DNA of 64,000 nucleotides from Ochotona curzoniae. Lineage: Eukaryota; Chordata; Mammalia; Lagomorpha; Ochotonidae. The position numbers were made by a program, and so were the translations under genes. The first letter of the stretch is position 1. Each line of letters opens with the position of its first letter. The stretch spans positions 16,938,707 to 17,002,706 of the forward strand of contig NW_024467121.1 in the NCBI RefSeq assembly GCF_017591425.1. The letters run 5' to 3'. Of this stretch, positions 23,380-33,969 are shown piece by piece. The notes beneath the pieces are model-generated. The model worked only from the letters and a program-made list of their open reading frames with translations. It did no database searches and was not told the origin of the DNA.

Positions 23380-23522
23380 AAAACTACTAAAATGTCATTT
23401 TGTGTATTATATGAATATATGATTTACATAGGGACAGTATGCTTAGCTATTTGACACATTCTTTTAATTGTCTATATATTTTTTATTTAACAGAATGAAT
23501 TTCATGTGTTACATATATACTT

Positions 23523-23680
23523 TTTAAAAATTATTTATTTTTGCAGAGAGAAGGAGAGAAACAGAGAAAGACCTTTCAGCCACTTGCTCATTCACCAAAT
23601 GGCCACAGCAACCAGTGCCCATATTATATGCCAGTGCTTGCAGGTGGAGAATTAGCCAATTGAACCATCAAGCTGGGCCC
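23523..23680 (-). mobile_element. CSINE with internal deletion
   Basis: The reversed tail and 3' part (to 'aaatggccacagcaacc') join directly to the reversed head ('gtgcccatattatatgcc' to 'caagctgggccc'). About half of the middle is missing. Confidence 0.82.
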
Positions 23681-24330
23681 TCAGATATACAGTTTTAGCA
23701 GCACAACACTTCCACCTTACACCCACTCTTTTTTCGGTTCTCACCCTCTAAAGTCTACACACAATAATAAAATCTCAAAATGTCAATTTTACATATAAAA
23801 ATACAGTTTTAATTCCATTTTGTCATTAACTTTTTGAAATATTTCAGAGTTCAGAATCGAATTGTATCTTATAGCATCAAGTAAATTTATGAGATGTCTG
23901 AGTAAGTCAGAGAATGAGGGTTGAAAAGCCTTAGTATGATTTAAGCATCTTTGTGATCTTTCATCCACAGCACATCACTTTCTATTTTGCTTCCATCAGT
24001 ATGTAAATACTTAGATCATATAGATAATTTAAGCATCTCCTTGGTCCCATAGAAACAATTATGAAAATCTCTTTTGTAAATTGTCTGTGCACGTGCATGC
24101 TTAAAAATTAACTCCATAAATTTAATAAAATTTTCCAGACCATAAAGATATGGCTCAAAGTATCTACGAGTCATAGATTCTTTTTATGTTCCCCGTAAGA
24201 TTAATGTTTCCACGTTATCTCAGTTTAAAGGAATTAGGACAGATCAGTGGTATAATAAATTGTGAATAATCATCTGAATTTGATTCACAATTATGCACCG
24301 ATTATTATACTCCTTAAGACCTCAAGATAT
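23681..24330. other. Unique sequence
   Basis: Nothing recognised. Confidence 0.4.
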
Positions 24331-24520
24331 CAGTACTTCAAAAGGTTTGTGGAAAACTGGGATTAAAAGCTATATTTATTCTGCTGCAAAAAGACTTGCA
24401 CTTCATGTATACAAGATTGCTTCCAAAAGTTCACAAAAAAAATGTGTATTACACAAAAACTTGCATTCATTTCAATTTTTTGCAATAAAATAGATATCGT
24501 TTAATTCCATTTATGTTGAA
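24331..24520. mobile_element. Palindromic MITE-like element (copy A)
   Basis: A left arm of ~60 bases from 24334 ('acttcaaaaggtttgtgg' onward) is an imperfect reverse complement of the right arm (about 24460-24520, ending 'ccatttatgttgaa'). Both contain the block GGnATTAAA, then TAT, then TGCAAAAA. The same block occurs in copy B (43553-43672). The layout suggests a short non-autonomous DNA transposon with long terminal inverted repeats. Confidence 0.55.
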
Positions 24521-24639
24521 TTAAAAATAACAAATCTCAGGTGTCATTCATCAGGCAGTGTTCCACTACCCAGAGGACCAAACAGTAAGATCACACTGAA
24601 GACAATTGATTAATAATGAGAGATAGTCATCAAAAAGCA

Positions 24640-25890
24640 TTCACCTTAATTTATTTTTAGAAACTTTAATGATATCGAGAGAAAAGATTTTATACATTTT
24701 ACAGGTACAGTTCCCTTACTCCCCAGTCCCCCTTGAAAATTCCTGAATACCCACCAATCTCTTCATCAGTGTCTTCAAAGATATACTTAACTTTATATTA
24801 ATTCACCACCAATCATTGTTTTCAACTAGTAAAAAGTAGAAAGACCACAATTCTGCTGGAGTATAAACACAGGCTGAAAAATGCCATCCTATCCCAAAGT
24901 CATCATTTCATTGCTATATGTCTTTTGTGTCTGTTCTGAATTAGTTACTGCATATCAGAGAAAATATAGTATATTTGTCTTCTCAAGAGTGGCTTATTTC
25001 ACTAATCATAATGGCTACCACTGCATTCATTTTGTTGCAAAAGACAGGATTTCTTTTTTTTTTAATGGCTTCATAGGATTTCTTCATACATAGAAATGAG
25101 ATTTTCTTTATCCAATTATCCATTGATGGACATGCAGGTTTATTCCATATCTTAGCTGTTGTGACTTGAGCTCTAATAAGCATGGATGCAAAAATAACAC
25201 TCGTATTTTGCTTTGTTTTTATTTGGAAAATTTTGAGGAGTGGGATGACTATGTCATAGGAGATAGATCTATTCAGGTTTCTGATGACTCTCCATACTAT
25301 CTTAAACAATGGTTATATTAGATTGGAATATCTTTTCTTTATTTCATCACCAGCATTTACATTTCTTAAAAATTTGAATGGTAGCCAGTTGTGCGGTGGT
25401 AAACTGAAGCCCCGTTGTGGGTTTTGCTGGAATTTCCCTGATGGCTAGTCATCCTGAGCACATTTTCATCCTATTCATGCCCATATTTAACTGGATTGTC
25501 TCATTGAGTTTCTTGAGCTTTTGATAGATCCTGGATATGAGTCGTCTATCAGTTACATGATTTGTAAATATGTTCTTCCTTTCTGTCAGTTGCTTTTTCA
25601 GTCTGTTGGCAATTTCTTTTGCAATGCAGAGCTTCTTGACTTGAAATAATCACATTTGTCTATTTTGGCTTTAATTGCCTGTGCTTCCGAGCTCTTTTTC
25701 AAGACCTGTGTCTCAGAGTTTCCCCAAAGTAATTGAATGGTATCATGTTATAACTTTAGATCCCTGAGCCATTTTGAGTTGATTTTTATAAGGCACAGGT
25801 AGGGATCCTGCTTCATCCTTCTGCACACACAGATCACATCTTTTCAACATCATTTACAACAAGGTAGTCTTGATTCATGCAAGCTTGAGA
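24640..25890 (-). mobile_element. L1 3' end (ORF2 C-terminus plus 3'UTR)
   Basis: Plus-strand landmarks are those of reversed L1: 3'UTR with 'tacagttcccttactcccc', then 'ccaattatccattgatgg', 'tcctggatatgagtcgtc' and 'gatccctgagccattttgag', in the order expected for the ORF2 C-terminal region and 3' end. It stops near 25890, so it is 5'-truncated. Frames are broken; it is a fossil. Confidence 0.85.
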
Positions 25891-26099
25891 CCAAGATCTA
25901 CTGATTGTAGCTAAGAAAATAAGATGTATTACTTTTGTTTTACTAAATAAGTACTAATTTTTAAAAAGATTCATTAGCATTTCCAAACTAGCGTTGTTTC
26001 TCTGAGCATAAAAATGTAAATAATGTGTGATATTGCACAATTGGAATAATTTCTTTAAGTAGATCTTGAATAAATTTGACCAGTATGTTTCTTCTTCTT

Positions 26100-26440
26100 T
26101 TTTTAAATCATTACTTCTAATTAGAGAGGCAGAGGGAGAGAGAGAGAAAAGAGAGACAGACAATATGAAGCCCCTGTCCACTGGGTCACTCCCTAAATGC
26201 CCGTAATAGGCAGGACTGAACCAGACCAACTTTTAAAGACTAGAACTCTATCCATGTACCCATGTGGATGACAGGAGCCCACGAACTTGAGCTATTGGCT
26301 GCTGCCTCCTCAACTCTTAGAATGTGCTTTAGTAGAGAACTATATCAGCAGAAGAGAAGCCAAAATTCTAATCAATAATGCCTTCCGGGATGCAGGTAGC
26401 CCAAGAAGTGGCACAAGCAACAGCCGCACCACACTGGTCC
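26100..26440 (-). mobile_element. CSINE, old subfamily
   Basis: 'ttttttaaatcattacttc', a GAGAGA tract, 'gtccactgggtcactccc', and the reversed head with 'ggatgcaggtagcccaag' and 'cacaagcaacagccgcacc'. Old, with the TC/GA-rich 3' end typical of the older subfamily. Confidence 0.8.
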
Positions 26441-28700
26441 AAATATACTTTTAAGTACAAGTTATGATTGGGAAGCCTTGTAAATGCATATAAATTCAAT
26501 GAATTCCCAAGCAATTTAATAGAAATTTCATTTTGAAATTTGGTTTTCAGTATAGTTAAAACATGTGACATACTGGTTGAGTTCACAACCATCAAACAGA
26601 TTGTTTCTGAATAACAGGTTAAGTGCCAAATGAAATCATGTGGGTTATATTTTTGTTAAGTCCTAGTTGATTTTATCCAAAGAAATATCTCTTCTCTAAA
26701 TATATCTTCCATATCATATACTTTTACTTGATTAACATTTTGTGATTTGAATTCAGTAAGTGTGGATATCCATAGAAATAATATTCGTACTTCATTTAAA
26801 ACAAACATCCGGAATGTAAACTAGCATGTACAATTTTGTGTATATTAGCATATTGTCTAACATAGTCTAAGCATGTACCTCTTTTTTATACCAAAGTAAA
26901 TAATATCATCATAGTAGTCCTAAATATTTATAATCACAAATTGATGTTGATGTTTTAAATGTCATTATCATTGTTTTGCATAACTTTTTCCTTTCTAGAA
27001 CTCAGAAAGGAAAGGATTGAAGGAGAGAAACTTGAAATTAAAGGATGCTTCAGAAAAATAAACTTTCACTTAAATTGTTTGAAAAAAATCTGTGCATAAA
27101 ATTTTCTAAGCTAAAGCATAAGTTAGTTTTATTGCATTTTATGCTGTGACAAAGTACCATAATTAGCACATTGGTGTAATTTACCACTGTTTCATTAAAG
27201 CTGATTGCCTAACTACCTGGGAAGTTAGCATGACTTCTTGAGTGTTTGGCCTGCCTCATTTTTCTAAGCTATAGCTGTTAGTGGGGGATTCAACAAAGCC
27301 ATTCAATGCGTTCAATAGCCAAAATATATGTGTGTGTGTGTATATATATGTATATATGTATACATGTATATATATATATATATATACTTGAAATGTTATA
27401 AGGAAAACATGCAATTTTGCTCTTGGCCTCTTTAGCCATTTTCATTTTTTTAAGTTGATTTTGTTTCATGAGGAGATTCCCAAATGACAGAATAAGTATC
27501 TGACATTCTGCCAAATTTTTAGCAATTGGAAAGACTAAATTATATCTAATTTATATTGTTAATCATTTCTATTTTGAATGTCTGGCTTAAGAAAAGTAAA
27601 GCATGTTATTACAGCACATTCTTGGCTTTGAGAGGTTCTGCAAATTTTGTAAGAATGCTGAAATCCATTTGAATGGCTTGAAGTAGGGACAAAGGGAAAG
27701 TGTTGTCAAAACTACAAAAATGAACAAGCACAAATAAATTACATACTGTCATTTGTCAAAAGTAACTTCCTTGCATGCTTTTAGTATCTGGGAAGGCGCA
27801 ATAAAGAAGTATGTTGTTACATACCCACCCCCAACTATGTAACATGACACATCCACTACCATGATACTGTTACATGGAAGTACCAGGATGAGCCAAGAAA
27901 GACCCATCCTTTCATGGGAAAACTAATGTTGTAACTTATTGTTAAGGTTCAAGTCCAGAGGCAAGATTGTGTATATCACATCCTATGCACAAGCCTGTGA
28001 AAGCTTCGCTGCCAAAGAAGTAGATAATACTATTGTAGCATCATTTGAAATGAACAACAAAAATATTTTTGATTCTGTGTAGGCAGTTTCCATTCTGACA
28101 CAAGAAGGATGAGTTTCATTATCTTTCATAATTCCTCTGCTACAAGCAGATTTATGCATCACATGAAGTTACGTGTGTATTATTGTTGCTAAAATTAAAG
28201 TGAGTTTTATAGGAGATGCCTTAGATTAAATTTAGAATAGACCAAGTTTATCCTGTGATTGTGAGTTACTTGCCAAGATTTTAATGATTAAACTTTTAGA
28301 GTGTGGTTGCAAATGTATATTTATTTTGAATATTTCATCCTTTTTAGAACTACCTGGAACTTAGGAGACATTCTTCTTAAGCCCTTTGTCCGTTAAATCA
28401 GTCCGAGCATTAGATACTCATGAAAAAAATGTCAAACAAAAAGAAAAATTTTGGTATGCCTGCTGCTATATTCCTAGAAATTTCAGTATTTGCTACTGAA
28501 GGAAAATATCGAGAGACCATTTAGTTTGCAGTAAAGGACAAGGATAGCTAGGAAAACACTGAAAAAAAAATCATAGTAACAAAAATTTTGTCAACACAGT
28601 TAATATTTTACATGTACTTAGAAAAAGTAGAAAATGGAAGGAAAAATATTCTATCAGTAACCTGACCTTATCATCATGGTCTATCAATTAAAATGGAAGG
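26441..28700. other. AT-rich unique sequence
   Basis: Repeat-poor apart from the microsatellite at 27324-27386. No gene seen. It leads into the CpG-dense region at 28.7-29.4 kb. Confidence 0.45.
27324..27386. repeat. (TG)n(TA)n microsatellite
   Basis: TG units followed by alternating TATA/TGTA units and a clean (TA)n run, 27324-27386. Confidence 0.92.
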
Positions 28701-29056
28701 AAATTGCATGTCAACAGCTCCAACAGAAAATGCAGGCTACCTTCCACGGATGATTTTTAGTTGTCAGGACAAGTCAGACCCAAACAGCAGCCAGAATGGT
28801 CCCAGCATGCTTGTTGCCTTTTTTTGTTTGCACAGGAGCTGTCAGTTCCAGCCTTGCAGGTAGTGGAACCCAGCGGGAAGAAGGGGTGGGACCCAGCGAT
28901 GCAGCCTGAACTGAGAGCAAATTTAAATTACTGAGCCTTTTTTTCCCCCTTTTTTATTTTTCTACTCTGCGACAAACTGAAAAGATTCCAGCACGCTAAT
29001 TTAACCACCCTGCTTCTTCTTCTTTGCCTTTTTTTTTTTTTTCTCCCTGCATCCAG

Positions 29057-29121
29057 GATAATTAAAAGAGAAACCTGTAAAGGCAACATTCCTGTGAGCG
29101 AGTTGGTGCTGCAACGTGCTG
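29057..29121 (+). other. Candidate 65-bp exon
   Basis: A long pyrimidine tract (about 29011-29050) ends in 'ccag' at 29053-29056, a strong acceptor shape, and the segment ends 'gctg' before 'gtaaga' at 29122-29127, a good donor. One reading frame is open throughout (starting at 29058, 21 codons). No protein family is recognised. It could be a 5'UTR exon, an alternative exon or chance; RNA evidence would decide. Confidence 0.35.
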
Positions 29122-29297
29122 GTAAGAAAAATGATTTTATTTTTTAAATCATTTTTTTCCTTTTTCTTTTTCTAAGAAAAGAGCTGAAGGCTTTGTCTGT
29201 CTAATGCAGTCATAAGCGTGACTTCCCTGCCGTGAGGGGTTAGCATGTAATGAAAAGGTGTAATTGCCTAATAGATGACCTTCGCGTCATACTTATA

Positions 29298-29397
29298 ATG
29301 GGTAATAACAGCGTTCCTATCTACACCGATGATGCCTCTCGCCACAAATTGACTATCCGTCCAGATGCAACAGGGCTAAGATTGTCGCACTATGACA
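29298..29397 (+). CDS. Candidate short first coding exon (hypothetical)
   Basis: ATG at 29298 has A at -3 and G at +4, a strong Kozak context. The frame begins 'MGNNSVPIYTDDASRHKL' and runs 33 codons to a consensus-like donor 'gtgagt' at 29398-29403; unspliced, it stops at 29418-29420 after 40 codons. The frame lies wholly inside the CpG-dense patch. I do not recognise the peptide. Composition is ordinary, with no signal peptide. It may be chance inside an enhancer; confidence is low. Confidence 0.25.
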
Positions 29398-29403
29398 GTG
29401 AGT

Positions 29404-31660
29404 TGTTGATTTTTGTTTAGTCTGGAGTTTCAGTGTCCTGTCAGAGAGCATTCTTGACTTTCCTCAAGTTATTTTCCTATCAGGGCTCTGTGGAGCTTAA
29501 TAATTCCCTTAGGGATGGTAAATGTTTTGCTTGTTTGCCCAGAAAAAAAAGAGAGAGAGAGAGAGAGAAAGAAAAAACGGGAAACGAGTGATTAAACTTT
29601 TTGGAGGAACACTGTAATTATTGTAGGCGTCTTTAGTCCAGGTAATGAAGCAGTCCAGTGAGTTCCCAGGAAACTTATTTTAATCCCTTTTATCTTGAAG
29701 TATTCAGGAGTTCATTAGACAGTCAACAGTAAAAAAACCTACATCTTTTGAGGACATTGTCTTTGAGAGATCAACTTGCTTTTTTAAAAAGACCAATTTT
29801 AATCCAATCTAATTAAATTCAACAAGTATTTCTAGGTACTTTGCCTGACATTGCTATTGAGGAAACTTGTCACCCTGTTGTGTGATGGAGAGACTAAATC
29901 CAGATGGTTTAGAGTTTTAACAGCTTTTAGTTTCATAGAAGAATGACAGTTGACTATTAAGTTCTCAAGGTTAAATCTACAATTGATGAACTTCTGTGGT
30001 ATGCACATGTTGCTTATATCAGTATGCCACAATGGTTAGTATATTTTATGTTGTATTTTAATAAGAAGAAATGAACATAGAAATCCTACCTTTTCAGTAT
30101 ATCAAACATATCATTTTAGAGTATATCTACTTTATAAACTTTATCAAGATTTTAACTTGCTGAAGATAACATGGAATTGTTTAAGCTTGTGAGTTATTTT
30201 GCCTTGATTTGTGTCAAGAAATGTAAACATAAGGATGTTTATCTTTTTCCTTTTTTACCTTTAAAAGTACATATGAAATATCAAAAAATACATTTTTCCT
30301 ATTCTCCATTGTTCCTTATTAATGTGGTAGTTTTTGAGTGGTTAGCTTTGAGTATTATTTTTCAGCAGTTAAGCAGCAATATAATGAGAAGTTGTCAAAA
30401 AGAGAATGTAGTTACCAAATGTCCACTAAAATATTTTTTTCTAAAGAAAAAAAAAATCTTCCATTGCTATTCAAAGGTTGGATGACATTTGCATCTTACA
30501 GAGAATGTAGCGTTCTATACATTGGTGACATTTGGTCTCTGGTCTCTGAAGCTATTCTATCTGATTGTGTCATTTCTACATTTAACAGCTCTGAACTGCG
30601 CTACCCTTGGGTCCTTTCCAATGGCCCCCAGATCACTTAAAATGTCTAAAAGGATCTCAGAACATTAGAACATGTCAATTGTTAGAATAATTTCTGCCTC
30701 TTTACAACAAGAGAAAATGCTGTGGATTTAATAGCCCCTTTTAAAAAACTGTTCTTATCCACCAATAACTGTCTATTAGCAACATTTCAGTTATAATTGG
30801 AATAAATTGTTGCCCAGTAACAAGCAACTAACTCTGCAGTGACTTTATATAGAATCAGTGACTAGAAATAGCTACAAAGAGCTCCATGCAAGTCAAACTG
30901 CAATACTTATGTTTCTTAATTCAAAAAAAAAAAAAAAAAAAAAGCTTTGAACCATTCCAGTTAAATTCTAAAATTTCCAGAATGGAGGATTTCTATTTTG
31001 TAAATTTGTAACTGACCACAAACCCACGTGTGAAGAATAAAGACCAGTAGGTCTTTGAAGATGTTTCTTTCTGGTCCAAATAAGAGTATGAGAGAAGCTG
31101 CACCATCTCTCTGTGTTAACAAGATCCTGGGCTAGCAACACCATTATATGGGAAGAACTGCCATCATCTCTTGCAGAATGTAATGTAAAATTATGGGTTT
31201 CGCTGTAAGACTCTGTCATTTGTGCTCGTAATCAGTCCATAATTCTAAATCTTGCTACAGTTTAAAAAGATACTTTCCCCATTAATGAAATATTGAGTAA
31301 CACTGAAATTACATTTACCCTATCCACTTCTTCAATGGATAAAGAACCAATAATAGACCCAAATTCTGATATATACATATGCACATAATCAGAATGTCTT
31401 TCCTCCTTCCCTTGCTGAAGTGTTATGATAGCACAGTTTTAAGAAAGAGTCTATAACGATAGATTTGTATTTGCCGTTAGCTCTTCTAGTGTTTGGGAAT
31501 AGTTTTAACCTTATAATACCACAGGTGTTAAAATAGGAGATACCATTTGTAGACTACACATTTTACTGACAGAAAAACAAATACACATGTTGCCTGAATA
31601 AAAACATAAAATCCCCCTGAAACTCTGAAGCACTGCCTTTTGTAAATATGATATTGAAAT
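29404..31660. other. Repeat-poor unique sequence
   Basis: Contains a (GA)n tract at about 29548-29574 and 22 consecutive A at 30923-30944; neither is clearly tied to a retroposon. Frames near 30171-30640 (about 100 codons) have no recognised domain. The paucity of repeats next to the CpG patch may reflect constraint. Confidence 0.4.
30923..30944. repeat. Poly(A) run
   Basis: Twenty-two A in a row. No SINE or L1 body upstream is recognisable, so the origin is unclear. Confidence 0.95.
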
Positions 31661-31865
31661 TTGTTCAATTCATTATAAATGTTGACTGAGTATCAACTAT
31701 ACTGCAGGTAGTATGTTGGAATCTGTGGTAAATATAAAAATAAAAATGCCATGTCTTGGTCATCAAGAGAATTGCAACCTAGAGGAAGTTCAACTAGTAA
31801 ACTTAAAAAAAAATGGTTTTTGATTAAGCAGCCTATGATGAACTCAGCACTGTGTTAGGCTACGG
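31660..31865 (+). mobile_element. Ancient L2 (3' region) remnant
   Basis: 'gttgactgagtatcaactat' followed by a 'gcaggtagtatgttggaatc' block mirrors the ancient L2 sequence in which a 'ttgagcacctactatgtgcc' segment is followed by 'aggcactgtt'. Heavily diverged, as expected of an element predating placental orders. Confidence 0.55.
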
Positions 31866-32370
31866 GGAGCCCCCAAGAAGTGCAATGGATTGATCTGCTG
31901 GAACTGACATATTCTTCCCTTATCACATTTGATTCAGCTCTTTATGGCCAGTGGTGTTCTTCTTGTGTTTCAGAAATTATCATTACTGATTTGTTAAAGA
32001 TAGGATGACAACTGTGGATTTTTTTTTCTTTTTTAACTCTAAAAGGGAAGCAGTGACCTGGCAGGAGTCTGAGACCCTGATGACTAAGCATTCACTGATT
32101 TTATCATTTCATCTTAGTTCTCTGCTTATCTTTATGAAAAGGAAATGTCCCCATTCTTAAATCCAACTAATGGAGATGGATAACTTCCAAGGAAAGGGCC
32201 ATTGAGTTATGGAAATGAATAGTTTAAGTAAAAGACTGTTATCAGTTAACGTACTACACGTCCTAAATCCTGTGTTCATGCTGAGTTGTATGTTTCTGTC
32301 TGTCTATTGATTTCCTACTTGGCTTTCTCTCTTCATTAATGTGGTTATACCTACAGTTCAATAGATACAA
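31866..32370. other. Unique sequence
   Basis: Nothing recognised. Confidence 0.4.
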
Positions 32371-32646
32371 GTTGCTAAAGCCCTCACCTTGCATGTACCT
32401 GGATCCCATGTGGGTGCCAGTTCATGTCCTGGCTGCTCCACTTCCCATCCAGCTCCCTGCTTGTGGCCTGGGAGAGCTGTTGAGGATGTCCCAAAGTCTT
32501 GGGACCCTGCTCTTGGCTTTGGAACAGCTGAGTTCTGGCTCTTATGCCACTTGGGGAGTGAACCAACAGGCATAAGATCTTTCTTTCTGCCATTCCTTCT
32601 CTGTAAATCTGGCTTTCCAATAAAAAATAAGTAAAATCTTTTAAAA
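32371..32646 (+). mobile_element. CSINE, 5'-truncated
   Basis: Starts inside the head at 'gttgctaaagccctcacc', then 'ggatcccatgtgggtgcc', 'tcccatccagctccctgc', and 'ctggctttccaataaaaaat'. Part of the middle ('cacccgcgtgggagac' region) is deleted near 32508. Confidence 0.9.
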
Positions 32647-33690
32647 AGTTACAATAGAGTAGTAAATATTTATTAAAAATGATTTCAAGGTATTTAGATG
32701 CTTTTTCCTCTCTTGACTCCCATTCGATCTCCACAAGCAATGAATGTCTCTTACCTTAGACCATGTAACAACCTGACATTTTCTGTGTGCTTTAAAAAGA
32801 GGTGTTTGAGTAATTCAGTGAATTCTCACTGTTGTACACACTGGTGAATCTAGCACAACAAACAGATGCAGGAATTTTCCATCCATATAAAAACTTCCTA
32901 ATGCCTTGTGGATTTGACATTTTTCTCCACATCTAGCCCTTATTAAGCAACTGTTGCATTCCTTCCTGCCACTACAGATTAATCTATGTATTACTAAGTG
33001 TTATATTAACTGAGTCATCCAGTATCTCTATGCTTTGTTTGATTTCTTTCACTGAGCATAATAATTTTGAAGTTTAAACATCTTGCTGTATATTTCAATA
33101 GACTTAATTTTCTTGCTGAACAACACCACATTGTATGATAGATCCTATTTTGTTCATCCATTCACCCTTTGATAGGCATCTGGGTAATGCCCATTTGGGA
33201 GCTATATATAGCAAAACTGAAGAGTGTTTATATACAAGTTTTAAGCACAGATATTCACTTTTCTCAAGTAAATTTCTGAAAGAGCAAATCTTGTATAAAA
33301 GGGAGGATCATAAATGAGAGTATAAAAATATTTTGCACCACAATAAGCTTCTAATTCCATTTCTCATGTGCATGTTAAAATAGCCATGTGCATTTAACTG
33401 CATAGGAAAAGGAGCACGCGATTTTCCAAAATGATTATAGAATTATTTTCTCCTTCTACCAACAATGTGTGAGTGTTCCAGTTGCTAGAAATCTTTGTCA
33501 ACAATTGATATTTAGTCATTTTAGATGTAGTCATTCCAATATGTGTATGTTGTGGTAACACTCTGCAATTTTAATTAGCATTGCTTTTAGAACTAGTGTT
33601 GTTCAGCATTTGCAAGTACTTGCTTTACCAAAAAAAAAGTATCTGCTTAACATGTTTGTCTAGTATTCATAGTATATTTCATGCCTTCAC

Positions 33691-33969
33691 TTTTTTAAGA
33701 TTTGTTTATCTTTATTGGAAAGTCAGATGGAAAGATCTTTCATCTGCTGGTTCACTCCCCAAGTGGACATAAGAGCTGGAACTTAGTCGATCAAAAGCCA
33801 GGAGCCAGGAGCTTCTTCCAAGTCTCCCATGCAGGTGCAGTGTCCAAAGGCTTTGGGTCACCCCTCTTCTGGGTGAGAAGTGGAGCAGCCGGGACATGAG
33901 CCAGTGCCCATATGGGATACCAACGCCTGCAATGTGAGTACTTTAACTGCTGGTTATTGCACCAGGCCC
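33691..33969 (-). mobile_element. CSINE inside old L1
   Basis: Reversed tail 'ttttttaagatttgtttatc', 'tctgctggttcactcccc', 'agccaggagccaggagc', a reversed B-box region, ending 'accaggcccc'. A deletion removes the segment around the 'cagggagctggatgg' block. Confidence 0.92.

Larger units (their letters stand above)
28720..29420 (+). promoter_or_regulatory. CpG-dense candidate promoter/exon/enhancer
   Basis: The only clearly CpG-enriched patch in the window: 11 CpGs within 29098-29387, while flanking kilobases hold almost none outside young SINEs. It is free of SINE or L1 sequence. It holds a splice-acceptor-like tract, a donor-like site, and a short ATG-initiated frame with a second donor-like site (separate entries). 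The palindrome 'atgac-cttcgc-gtcat' at 29275-29290 could bind bZIP or homeodomain-type factors. Retained CpGs suggest germline hypomethylation or constraint. No gene is recognised. Confidence 0.45.

Noticed and set aside
24983..25309. 108-codon minus-strand frame
   Set aside because: Part of the decayed L1 ORF2 C-terminal region, not an independent gene.
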